Shown: piece after piece, positions 1 through 11,200 of the stretch
How the letters are laid out: each line of letters starts with the position of its first letter
How positions within the stretch are numbered: the stretch's first letter is position 1
Origin: Gordionus sp. m RMFG-2023
Lineage: Eukaryota; Nematomorpha; Gordioida; Chordodea; Parachordodidae
Direction of reading: 5' to 3'
Length of the DNA stretch: 64,000 bases
Assembly (NCBI RefSeq): GCF_954871325.1
Contig: NC_088777.1
Coordinates: 6,735,366-6,799,365, forward strand
Program-made: the position numbers and the translations under genes
The notes under the pieces: generated by a model
Databases searched by the model: none
What the model saw: only the letters and a program-made list of their open reading frames with translations
What the model was told of the DNA's origin: nothing

Positions 1-242
1 ATATAAAAATTATATAATAGTATTAAAAGTTTCTGTTGGTTGTGTTCTATTGATCTTGATTATTTGCATTAGATTTAAAACCTGTTTTAAAAAAAAATCT
101 TCATCGGAATTGTAGCCTTCCATTGTATCAACTAGGCTATCCAAAAAGAGTCTATATAAAAGATAAATAAATTATAGATAAAAATAAGAATTACTGGATG
201 CTAGATGACTTTTTTTCCAATACATTCATCAGAATTTGCAAA

Positions 243-633
243 TCATTTTTTGGCAGGTTTCCTTGTTGGAGGAGGGGATTCCTGGAAGTTACTGACAGTA
301 AGTCTGTCAGCAACAGTGGATTGCATGAAATTAATATATTTCTTATACTTGTATTCATGCACCCCTCCTCTAGATCCGGATAGACTGTCTAATTTTTCTT
401 TGCTCAGTTGATACTTGAAATTTCTTAAACGCTTTTTTAAGTAGTTAACACTACAGTCATAATCAGGATATTCTTCTGATAATCTAAAAATAAAATTATT
501 AATAATATAATATATTATTTAACTTAATTCCTATGATGGAAAGATGTTCCATCACAACGAATGTCTTCTTGTGATCAGGATGCGCCTGATTCCATATAAT
601 CTCTTCTGGTTCCAACATTTCTGCAAACCTCAT
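243..633 (-). CDS. Small MADF-domain protein, two exons
   Basis: Minus-strand gene with exons 633-524 and 483-243, separated by a 40-nt intron (donor GTTAAATA, acceptor TTTTTAG). The spliced frame is 117 codons including stop. It opens MRFAEMLEPEEIIWNQ and continues HPDHKK, then YLKKRLRNFKYQ and HEYKYKKYINFM. This is the order of the MADF (Myb/SANT-like) fold: a first helix ending in a buried Trp, an HPDYK-like turn, a KKRW-like recognition helix, and a final aromatic segment. The tail after it is short and ends in a Pro/Lys-rich stretch. MADF proteins bind DNA; many belong to the host and others are the accessory ORF of PIF/Harbinger-type transposons. The frame is intact. A hAT remnant lies upstream on the same strand, so an origin in a mobile element is possible. 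The start chosen is the first ATG before the domain; an ATG at 697 would need an implausible 22-nt intron. Confidence 0.6.
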
Positions 634-721
634 TGTGATTTGGTCATTCCATGATCTAACATAATTAATATACTTACATTTTTTCTGGTGAATTCATTTC
701 TCCACTTCAAAAAAATTTGAA

Positions 722-818
722 AACGCAAGCAGGTTTACGTTTTGAAAAAAATAATTTAAATGAAAAACGGAAATGTGTTCAATTTGAACTAATACATTTA
801 AAATGCATTGCTTGCGTT
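722..818. repeat. Short inverted repeat (AACGCAAGCA / TGCTTGCGTT)
   Basis: AACGCAAGCA at 722-731 is matched by its reverse complement at 809-818, with further GCGTT-type motifs just outside. It looks like the ends of a tiny foldback or MITE, seen only once here. Confidence 0.35.
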
Positions 819-854
819 TTGAAACGCAGCGTTGCAACGCACAATTTGTACGCA

Positions 855-1371
855 CTATAAGTCCTTAATTTTAAAACGGTTAATTGATGTTCCAATTGCC
901 TTACTAATAGGATCAATAATTTTTTTTAAACCAGAATCCTCAATAATATTGAAAGGTCTTCCATTTATTGTAACAAGCTCAACTAAAGCATTCATCAAAT
1001 TCTCCTCAGACATTTGAATATGAATGCTTTTTTTAGGCAAAAAGCATATTAATAAATTTATATAATAAAATATTAATACTTACACTAGAAAATAATTTAT
1101 GGTATCAATCTCTAAATAAAATGAAATGAAGTCCAGGAAGAAAATCAAAAGAAAAGCGCGAATATAAAATAAATGATTCCACGAAAAAAATTAATAAAAT
1201 TATAAAAATTTTATATTATTTTTTAAAAATAATATTTTTACATTATTTAAAAAAAAATAATTTATATGTTAAAATTTTTACCCTGAACCCTTGAACCCTC
1301 CACTTTTTAAAAGGGTTCGGGTTCGGGTTCAGCCAAAATACGAGGGTTCAGGGTCCGGGTTCACATCCCTG
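855..1371 (-). mobile_element. Decayed hAT transposon fragment
   Basis: On the minus strand, 1040-855 encodes LVELVTINGRPFNIIEDSG followed by LKKIIDPI. This matches the hAT transposase segment usually written F-I-x-x-x-x-x-PF-x-x-V-E-x-x-G-F. The likely 5' end is at 1371, where the minus strand reads CAGGGATGTGAACCCGG, a typical hAT terminal sequence. It is followed by repeated GGGTTC/GAACCC motifs (about 1280-1360) that serve as a subterminal array. No catalytic or dimerisation part and no opposite terminus are visible, so this is a truncated remnant. Confidence 0.55.
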
Positions 1372-1844
1372 ATCTTAACCAAACAATGTCCCTTATAGAA
1401 TTGAAAGTTTAAGAATTGGAGATATAATATAATTCTTAAAAAAAACTCTAATTTAGTTCGCTCTAATAATTACAAATTTAGGATTTAGATAGATGCCGAT
1501 AATCAAATTAAAAGATTTTTTTAGACTCCTATGGAAGGAATTGCGAAATTTCTTAAGGATTAATTTTATTTTACTTATCGCTTTGAAAATATTTGAAGAT
1601 TCTTATATTTTCGACTTTGATTTTCCATTAGCCTTTAGTGTTGCGTTTTTTTTGCCATTGCTAGATTTTATTGACGAAAACCCTAATAATAAATATTTAT
1701 TATACGATATTATTAGAGTTTTATACATGACTTTTTTAAAATACTGTTAATTTATTTATTGTCTTTAATCAAATATAATATACATTTTTTATGAAAAGTT
1801 TATAACGGAAGCAATTAATCCTGTATGAGGGTGCATTTAAACTA

Positions 1845-2528
1845 GGATTGTACCTATATAAAATATCGGATCGGCACCGATATTTAGCGTTATGGGATCG
1901 GAGTTATTCTGTTTTTTGGTTATTTTATGATTGTTAAATAATTTTTTTTATTTTAATGATAAATTAATGAATAGAAATAAAAATACAATTTATTTTTTTT
2001 TGTAATGTTTAAAAAAATAGTTAAAAATTTTTGCACTATTTTTTTTATTATATTATCTGCAACAAGAAAAGGGTAAATATCTACCACATTCAGCCTAGTG
2101 TTGTTAAACGGCTCGTAACCAATTTTTAAAAACAGTTAACTCAAGATTTTGGCCAAAAAAGTAAATTACTCAATCTTTATTGATTTTGTCCACAGATGAC
2201 AGAAAGGTTTAGTCTATTTGCGAAATTTCGTGTTTTAGGTAATGATATTTTGTCTGAAATCTTGATTTAACCCTTTCTAAAAATCGTGCTTAATTGAGCC
2301 GTTTAGCAACACTACTTTCATCCATAAACATTACAAATATTTTAAATGAAATTCTTAACTTTTGATTTATATAAAAAAAAAAAAATTACATTTAACCATT
2401 CTTGAAAGTTAGTTGATTTATTTATGACATTAATCCTAAGATAGATTGTAAATAAAAAAAATCAATATAAGTATCGGGATCGAAATATCGGATCGGCCAA
2501 AGATTTGTAGATCGGCACAGCCCCCAAT
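1845..2528. mobile_element. Non-autonomous hAT-like element with ATCGGATCGG ends, containing a MITE
   Basis: The left end (about 1850-1915) carries ATATCGGATCGGCACCGAT and GGGATCGG. The right end (about 2465-2528) carries ATCGGGATCG, ATATCGGATCGG and GATCGGCACAG in inverted sense. The termini are roughly reverse complements around TGTACCTAT / TGTGCCGAT. There is no coding capacity. A 219-bp TA-flanked MITE sits inside it. Target duplications could not be fixed, so the exact ends are approximate. Confidence 0.45.
2096..2314. mobile_element. MITE family A, copy 1 (TA-flanked, Tc1/mariner-like)
   Basis: Starts TA-GTGTTGTTAAACGGCTC and ends GAGCCGTTTAGCAACAC-TA. The terminal inverted repeats are about 20 bp and are flanked by TA, the target duplication typical of Tc1/mariner elements. 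The interior has no ORF and is shared with the other copies. Confidence 0.7.
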
Positions 2529-2604
2529 TTTAACTTTATAAATACTAACATTTCTGGTTAAAAGAACACATAAAATTTTTCAATATTTTTTTTCTTCTTT
2601 ACAG

Positions 2605-5600
2605 GAGCTTTTGTAGCCGGGCTCGACGCCGGTTTGATTTACAATTCCTTCCCCAAAATGGGCGATTATTGGATTCCTTCCGACATTTTTACGTTAAGTC
2701 CCAGGTGGAAAAACTTTTTCGAAAATCCGGCCATGGTTCAAATGGATCATAGGATATTGGTTTATTTATATTACTTATCCCGTTTCCCTCCCTCCCCCCA
2801 CCTCCAAATAAATTATTTAATTTTCTATATTTTATAATTTGTAGGCCAGAATCTACGACATTTTTTTTTTAAAAAAAAATCAAAATTAATAAACTGGAAA
2901 TATTTAGGGTTTTATATAAATTAAAGTTTATAAAAAAAATTTCCTATAATTTAACCCCCTCTGAGATGTAAGGTAGGAAAGAAATGACACGATAGTTAAT
3001 GAGGGGGAGGGTTTTATACCCTCAATTTTTGTTTTGCAAACTTAAAGCTAAGACAAATTACCATGAAACTTGAAATATTTGTTGTTCAATGAAAGGAAAA
3101 AAATGATCAATTTTTTTAAAAAAAATTAAATTTACAATAGAAGAAATTTTATTGGATATCAACATAGGATCCTTTTTGATCTTAAGACCCTAACATAATA
3201 AAGGATAAAGATTGATAAATTTTTGCGCGCATTAACTTTGGCCTAAAATAGGGAATGTCAGTCATAACTATAGTTGGGTATAATGGCTAATTCGCCTCAA
3301 TCTTCAGGTGCCTGCCGGAGGAAATCCGTTAACATCAAGGCGTTTTAATTTATATTAATTTCTTCCAAATTTAAGCTACTATCTTTTTTATAAGAAAAAC
3401 CCCTAGGTCAAAGGTTAGTTTTCGGCTTAGAACTTTGTTTAGCCGATTTTTTAATAAGCTCAAAATTGGCTTAAATGGATAAAAATATAGTAATTATTCA
3501 ACAAAAGTCATAACAGTGCGAAATATCTATGCATTTTAATTTTATATAGATTAATTTTAAAAAAAAACAAACGTGATAAATTTTTAATCTTCACGTGGTC
3601 TAAGGTTATATATAATAAATTATTTCGATATATTTTTTTTTCTTCAAGACTTTTCTTATAAAAATGTAGGCAACCATTACGTTATCTTCCGTCGTAGCGA
3701 CTTGGTTTATCACCAAAAGAGTTCCTAAACACATGTTGACACCTAGAATAAAATTGGCATGTAACTGTATGGTAGGAATGACGACCATACAAGTTTCAAA
3801 TATACAAATTATATTTTATATTTAAAAATAAATTTATCTATAAAATTTATATAAATTGTTTGTTTTTTTAAAATCTCATGAAATCAGGGATTTCATTTCG
3901 CCTTAAATTGGGTCTTAAAAGAAAGATTTTGCATAATTACCTGACGCTTCTTGAAATTCGAGATTTAAGTTTAGAATCAATTTTTTTTACCCGAAAAAAC
4001 TAGTAATATTCTTGGGGATTCGATATCTTGTTTTATGGTTTTGAGTAACATGTATTATAAGTAGTGTATGCCTAGAATAATGGCATTTTTAAATAATAGG
4101 TCTTCTTTCTTATTTTTCTCATTTATTTGCCATTATCGATTGTTTCTTTTATAATTAAACTAGATATAAGTATCTAGATATAAAATGTAGTATCTGTATC
4201 TAGATAGATTTTTTAGAAAGGTATCTGTATCTGTATCTAGATATATTTTTAGAGGTATCTGTATCTGTTTTAGATACTTTTTAAGATACATTTTATATAC
4301 CCCTTTTTTATTATAAATAAAAATATTTGACTGTAAAATTTATTTTATTTCATCTGTTTACCACTCTTAGATGCCTTACTTAAAGGGATTGAGGATAGGT
4401 AAATTAATATAATAAATTAAAAATATTTAATAATTCTAGGTTTATTGTGACCTTATTTGAAGATGATAATATTATAGCAACCATGCTCTACCCTTTTTTT
4501 AAACTTGATTGGACATGGTTGCAAATGGAAGAAAATCTTAATAAAAAAAACAATTGATACAAAGATAAGCTGGTGAATTATCAAAGTCATCAACTGACTG
4601 CAAGCAAATAACCTGCCAAAAAAAAACAAATAATTTAATTTCAGATTTTTTTCAGTACCCTACAGCAGATATAATTTCTAATAATGATTTAAATTTTGAT
4701 AATCAACAAATTTTAAATAATTTTTTCAAAAATGAATGTAGAGATTTTAGCATTTTTAAAGAAATACCCTGATATAAAATTGTTATTTATTAAATATAAC
4801 ACTACAATTCCTTCAAGCGCCCCTGTGGAAAGACTATTTAGTGTTGCTAAAAATGTCTTTACAGATAAACGAGGATGCCTAAATGATCAAAATTTTGAAA
4901 ATATTTTATTACTGAAATCCAGAGTTGTTAAAGTATCTAGATATAAAAATGTAGTATCTGTATCTGTATCAAGATAGATTTTTTAGAAAGGTATCTGTAT
5001 CTGTATCTAGATATTTTTTTAGAGGTATCTGTATCTGTTTTTAGATACTTTTTAAGATACATTTTATATACCCCTTTTTTTATTATAAATAAAAATATTT
5101 GACTGTAAAATTTATTTTATTTCATATGAGCTTATGAAATAAATAAATATATATATATTATATATTATATATTAATATTTATTAATACTATAATAAAGAA
5201 TTATATATACATAAAATATTAAAACTTATATATAAAAAATATATATAAATATTCATTAATTTAAATATTATGTCCGAGTTTATCAATAAACCATACAAAT
5301 TTTAATATATACAATATGGAAATGGTAAATTTTATTTTATAACTAAATTTTTAAGTTTATATATTTATTTAGATCTATATCGATGAAGAAGAGGAAGCAA
5401 CAAGTTCTATTGCTTTACCATGGCCAAATTGAGCATATTTTAAAATAATATCTCAAAACAAAGAAAACAATTAATTCTCTGATGGTAAAAGGTTTGCCGT
5501 GTTTACCTAAAAATACAAAAATATCCGTCAGTATGACTTCAACGTGCAATATCGTGAAGCACATAAGGGTATAGATATTATATATTTAAAATTCTAATTA

Positions 5601-6720
5601 AAATTTTAAGAGAAAATATCCAACCTTGTTAACAAAAATAAAAAAGGGGAAGGAAAATAAAATACTAAAGAAAATATTGGCAAGGCTCATCCTCCAATAA
5701 TATTTTTGCTAAAAGACCTTTGACTTTAACTCAAGGCACTTTAGATGATTAAATTATTACTTTTATTATAGATGGCATGCAGCCATTATAAAAGAAAACA
5801 ATTGATACAAAGATTAGCTGGTGAATTATCAAAGTCATCAACTGACTGCAAGCAAATAACCTGCCAAAAAAAACAAATAATTTAATTTCAGATTTTTTTC
5901 AGTACCCTACAGCAGATATAATTTCTAATAATGATTTAAATTTTGATAATCAACAAATTTTAAATAACTTTTTCAAAAATGAATGTAGAGATTTTAGCAT
6001 TTTTAAAGAATACCCTGATATAAAATTGTTATTTATTAAATATAACACTACAATTCCTTCAAGCGCCCCTGTGGAAAGACTATTTAGTGTTGCTAAAAAT
6101 GTCTTTACAGATAAACGAGGATGCCTAAATGATCAAAATTTTGAAAATATTTTATTACTGAAATCTAATAATTATTTATAATTATTTAATCATATATTTT
6201 CATATATTATATTAAAATCATTATTTTAGTTATATTCTGATAAATGTTATATCGCGTCAATAAATTTTTTAGCTCATTTCATGAATTTTCACAATATAAT
6301 ATTAATTTAGCTTTATGCAAACCTATAAGAGCATAATAAAAAATGTATCTGTATACAGATACATTTAAAAATTGTATCTGTATCTTGATAACTTTTTAGA
6401 CGTTGTATCTGTATCTAGATAACTTTTGAGACTATGTATCTGTATCTGTATCTAGATCCATTTAAAAAGTATCTTTTAACAACTCTGATAATTTTAAATT
6501 TATAAAAAAAATTGAGAATATTTACAAAATCTTTTTATCGATTGAATTAACTATATATATATTAAAAAAATAAATATTATGATAGATAATGCTCGGAATA
6601 AGTACTCTCTTATATCACGTTCCCATCTCTTTAGCAAGTCTTCATCAGGGTGGATCACTGTTCTTACTATCTAACGCGATATGGCTTACACACGAACTTC
6701 GAAAAATTCCTAAACTTTAA
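2605..6720 (+). CDS. COX15: COX15, haem A synthase (last three exons)
   Basis: Exons 2605-2759, 3670-3792 and 6586-6720 (stop TAA). COX15 is a polytopic inner-mitochondrial-membrane enzyme that oxidises haem O to haem A for cytochrome c oxidase. The first exon encodes [25 protein letters not shown] sequence, then [16 protein letters not shown] with the conserved DHR histidine. The second encodes the next membrane helices. The third has [18 protein letters not shown], with the second haem-ligand His, and ends ELRKIPKL. Phases agree (0 and 0 at the two junctions). Where animal homologues usually have HQSG, this protein has HQGG. The exon at 2605 starts mid-codon (two bases), so upstream exons exist; none was recognised in 1-2604, so the N-terminal half lies off the window. 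The donors are GTTTAT and GTTTCA. Confidence 0.92.
3282..3502. repeat. Dispersed repeat family B, copy 1
   Basis: About 220 bp, sharing many blocks with 48088-48305: GCCTGCCG, AAGGCGTTTTAATTTATATT, AAAATTGGCTTAAA and AAAAATATAGTAATTAT. Both copies are in the same orientation. No ORF and no clear terminal repeats. It lies in COX15 intron sequence. Confidence 0.7.
4159..6487 (+). mobile_element. Composite hAT transposon, two partial copies in tandem
   Basis: Copy one (about 4159-4919) lacks its left terminus. It encodes [12 protein letters not shown] and then the C-terminal dimerisation motif [14 protein letters not shown]. Copy two (4920-6487) has matching termini, CAGAGTTGTTAAAGTATC on the left and the reverse complement of CAGAGTTGTTAAAAGATAC on the right. 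It keeps an N-terminal BED-like stretch, TFIIDGMQP and an identical dimerisation region (5800-6170). Both carry an array of GTATCTGTATCTAGAT motifs, as does the right end (6340-6480). Copy two begins directly after the LLLKS codons of copy one. No 8-bp target duplication flanks it (CTGAAATC against ATAATTTT), so recombination or deletion followed insertion. Copy one has an extra base near 4770 that shifts frame; neither copy is functional. The whole lies in the last COX15 intron. Confidence 0.8.
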
Positions 6721-8213
6721 AACAAAAATATATATACTATTTTCGCGTTCAATTATGTAGATTTTATTTAATGTAAAAAAAATTTAAATATTGTTACATT
6801 TTATTTGTAAATATATTTAATTAGTAATAAAATTTATTGTATTTCTTTAATTGGTTCGATCAAAAATTTTGTAAGTTATATCTCATGCTTAAAGAAAATC
6901 AATATTATAAAATGCTATTATATTATTTTTGATATTGGTAGGATCGGCCGTTACCATGTAGATTTCGGTTCAAAAAGTTTCACCGGTGGAATCAGTGCTA
7001 TTTTTTCTAAATATTTATTTTAGAAAATGATGGGCATAATTGCACTAATAACAAAAAAGATGTAGTTAGCAAGCACCAAGCTGCTTTTTAAGAATTATTA
7101 TAACTGATTAACTGATATAATTTTAAATAAAATTAAGCACGGTCTGGCTCTTAAAATAATATCATTTATCGGCTTGGGCTTCTGGTCGTATTTGATAAAT
7201 AAAAACCATTAAATATAAATGTTTTGTTAGCAGAGTTTTAAACCAAGATAAAATTCTAGGAATCAGAAACCAGAACTCCACTTAGAGTACCACCTGAAAA
7301 TTTAATGTACTATATTTCTTTTTATATTGTTTATTTAGTGTTAAAATTTATTTTTTAAAAATTGCGTATATTATAAAAAGACCTTGGACAAATCCTTGGA
7401 TTAGTATCAAATCTAAGAATCTGAAGCGCCATTTTGCATATATTTAGAACCTGAACTCTCTTTTAGTCTGGGTTCGAACTGGTTATTAGATTTACTACAA
7501 TTTTGATATACGAGGAAAACATAAGGAGAAGTCTTTTAGTGGTTGAAAATGAGGACGCGATACATTGGGGGAGGGGGCTTAAAATTAGACGATGCGATGC
7601 TAAAGGGTTTCCTCATATTGTTTCTTATACCTCATCATTTTTACAAATTATTATCTAATTCAAATTCTAAGATACTAATTCTCGCCCATTTTTTCAAAAT
7701 CACGCATTTAGTTCATTATTTTATCTTTTAGCTGTACCAGAAATCTTAGCACGGCTCTGCCAGTGAGATAGACGTAAACTTGTTAATAAATTGTGTTTGC
7801 AAAAGATAAATTATAAAGAGAGGCATTAGAACTAATTAATACTTATTTCATTTGAAATTAGTTATAATTAATCTATATGTGTGATAGTTTGGATGAATTA
7901 GCTCTTTTTCATTATTGAATACTATTTTGAGGCGAAAAATAAAACTGAACTTATTAATGACCCTGTTAGTGTTTATGATTTATAATTTTTATCCTACCCT
8001 TCATCAATACTCTTAGTGTTTTTGGTGAGGAATTTTTCTTAAATTTATCATTAGGTAAAAAATTAAGCCAAATAAATGGCGATTATAATAAAGCCTTCTA
8101 TTTAGAGCATATGTTAGAAGAATTTATTATAAAAAGTTATTAACTTTTACTAATTTCTTTAAAATTTTGTTTATAGTGAAGTGATATATTGTACACATTT
8201 TTATTAGCTTAAA
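6721..8213. other. Intergenic, no gene recognised
   Basis: AT-rich spacer after the COX15 stop codon. An AATAAA-like signal near 6829 could serve COX15. The open frame at 7543-7731 has no splice signals or family resemblance and is not called. Confidence 0.5.
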
Positions 8214-11200
8214 ATGATATTTACGAGAACAGGACAATTTTACAAGCGGGTATTTCCCCTTCTCACCCCCATGGCTAAGTCTATTGCAATGCAAGTAAGT
8301 CCATCTCACCCGTGTTATTACTACATATTTGAAAAAAATAATAATAAAAACACTAATTCTATAAAAACGGAATTGGGACTACAAGTTCCTCAAAAGTAAA
8401 AACAGTAATAATTAAATTTTAAAATAGTTATCGAATTTTTTGTTATAAAAAAAAATAAAATTTATTGGGTTCTGATGTAAATACCGTAGGACATATCAAG
8501 GGAAAAGATAACGATTGTCAAATATAATAAGTTAGGCCACGAGGACCATAGTTTATAGACTAAGCTGCGATCTATGTCCACCCATGTAAAGAGTGCGGAA
8601 AAGATTCCGTTCTTAAAGGCCGACTTGGTCTAACCTGTATATATTCTAACGAAAGGTTCAGTAGCCATAGAACTATTAACTCAATAAACTCGAACAAATT
8701 AGGGTTGGCCGACTGCTTAAACCGGGAATCACTTATCCCTGTCTGATGAAAAAAGGAAGAGAGAGACCCCAGAAATTTTTTGTTGTTAGAGGAAAACACC
8801 TTATTTGGGATTTCATTTGCGTTTTCCTAATTTCTTCTAACACAAACAGTGATCCAATTATTACAGTTGAAAAGTGAAAAATAAGAAAGCATACCACAAC
8901 TCTTTTAGATTTTCGCTTTATCCCAATGGTTATTTCTATCAATGGGTCCGGGCCCCTTAGGCTATCAATTTTTTTAAAGATTTTAGGTAAATATATTTCT
9001 CAAATTAATGGAGGTTATGGATTTTAGAATATTACATTCAACTCAAATCTTAATGTTCTGAGGCAACTATCTTAGTTTTCTCGGATGTCAATGAGATAGT
9101 GTTGTTAAACGACTAATTCAATATTACACCAAATATTATGCAAGCCTGAAGATCTTGCTCATGGAATGAACAAAGGTTTAGACATATATCGAAATCTCGA
9201 GGCTTAGGCAATAGTTTTCTGCCTAAAATATTATGTTAGCCGTTTTGAAAAATCAGCTCAAAACGAGCCGTTTAACAATACTAAATGAGAGCCTCTTTTT
9301 ACTTTCCTTCCCCTTTCTTATATGTTTTTTGTTAAAACTTCATATAGTTTTTTTTTTATATTTGTTTTGTTTTAAATTGTTTACAATGTTTTTTCCATAT
9401 TATTTTAATATTTACTATTTTTTTAAATTTAATAAATAAAATATTTGTAAAAGAAAAATTTTAATTTAGAATATATTTTTTTTTCTCGGCTATATCAACC
9501 GGATAACAACAATTCACATTTTTTTGGAAAGTATGAGGCATATATGGGATTTCAAATTAAGGATTTACCTGAAACCCAAGGAGCAGGAGCGAAACCTCAG
9601 GCCATAATCTTATGACAAATTAGAAAGCTTTAGGATGTTTGATATTCGGGCCCTCATAAGAGTACTGCTAATAACTGAATTAATCGTTTCATTCATTGCA
9701 TGTCTACCTTGAATCTTTAAACGATCATGTCTACTTAGCATTTTATAGACGTCTGTAGGGCTCATGCAACCTTGATCTTCTTTTATGTTTTACTAAATAA
9801 ATACTGAGCAAACAAACTTAGAATTTAATGCTAAAAAAAATTTAAGTAAAGAATTGAAATATATACTTTTTGGTTTACATTTAATTTTCATGCATTTTGA
9901 ATATATATTCTTAATGGATTTTAGAAATTATCATAAATGAAGAACCAAAAAAATTTTTATTTTTTAACTTTCTCTCATAAAATTCCCTTGAGTAAAAACT
10001 ACTCATATATCTATAAAAAAGAATATATATTTTAATATTTTTAAAATATAAGAAAAGTTACACTAGAAATTTATTGATCACATACTTTAATATATATATA
10101 TATTATTATATATTATTTATTTATATAATACATAATGTTATATGATTTTAATTTGTCTCCAATTTATTATAAGCTGAAATAATAAGGGGAAAGTGTATTT
10201 ATTATTTATATATTTAGAAATAATAAACCTATTTCGATTAACTTATTATACCTCTGGGAATTTATATCAATTTTTTTCATAATATATTTATATAAAATGA
10301 TATCGATTTCAGGATTCTGCTTATATTAATTATCAGAGATATAATATATAGTTCAAAAAAATGACTATATGTATAGCCTCGAGTTTTGAATTCACCGATA
10401 CTATACTAAAAGAAACAGGAGGTAAGGCGTATCAAACATTGGCCAACTAGACCAAGGTATAATAGTCCTGTTTATAATAGACACAACCTTTCCTTTGAAC
10501 CAGAAACTTAGATATTTTTAAGGATCTCAGGAGAACTTAGATATTTTTAGGGATCTTAGGAAGCTTATTTGAGTAAGACGCCGGAAACTAACAGGGATTA
10601 ATTAGAAGAGACTGGGGAATTTTGGTAAGCGGGGCAAAAATGTAACTTTTGTTGTATTTCTTTTAAGGGTTAGATGATTAATGTACAATAAACATATTCT
10701 TTCTTGATGGGAAGCCAGTCATTGGAATATATAGAAAAGAAGATAAAAAGAAAAGATTTTAGTGCATTTAATAAAATTTTAATTTTTGTTCCTTTTTATT
10801 TATAAATTACTTAAATCAATGATGCTCTTTCTCTATATTATAAGTAATATAGAATTTGAACTGGCCTTTCCAACTAACTTAGAATGCTAAGCCTATTCAA
10901 AGTTTAGCCATATCCCTGAGATAACTAATCAATAAGGGGAAAGATTGCAATTAAAAGTTTAGTCATGAAAAGGATCATTTCTCTATCGTAACCAAGGGTT
11001 CGTAAATATTTATTTATTGAAAAATTTCTCCAACCCACCCCTACCCCCTAAAAAAAAATAATAACCCCTAAAAAATATACAATGTGCGTTATATATAATT
11101 TTTTTTCGAAAAAATTAAAGAAAATAACAAATTAACATTTTTAAAAATGTAACTGGGAAAGTTTATTTAATATAGACCCTAAAAATATCCAATATAATGG

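Noticed and set aside
656-697. Upstream ATG for the MADF gene via a 22-nt intron
   Set aside because: Phases fit (MNSPEK joined to ISWND), but 22 nt is below plausible animal intron length; the ATG at 633 starts the domain directly.
1493-1750. 85-codon plus-strand open frame
   Set aside because: Hydrophobic and AT-driven; no splice partner, no COX15 or other family resemblance.
3606-3788. Minus-strand 60-codon frame
   Set aside because: Shadow of the COX15 exon on the plus strand.
7543-7731. 62-codon frame
   Set aside because: No splice signals or similarity; AT-rich chance frame.
8572-8942. Overlapping minus-strand frames in a GC-richer patch
   Set aside because: Frames disagree with each other and match no family; possibly an old repeat.
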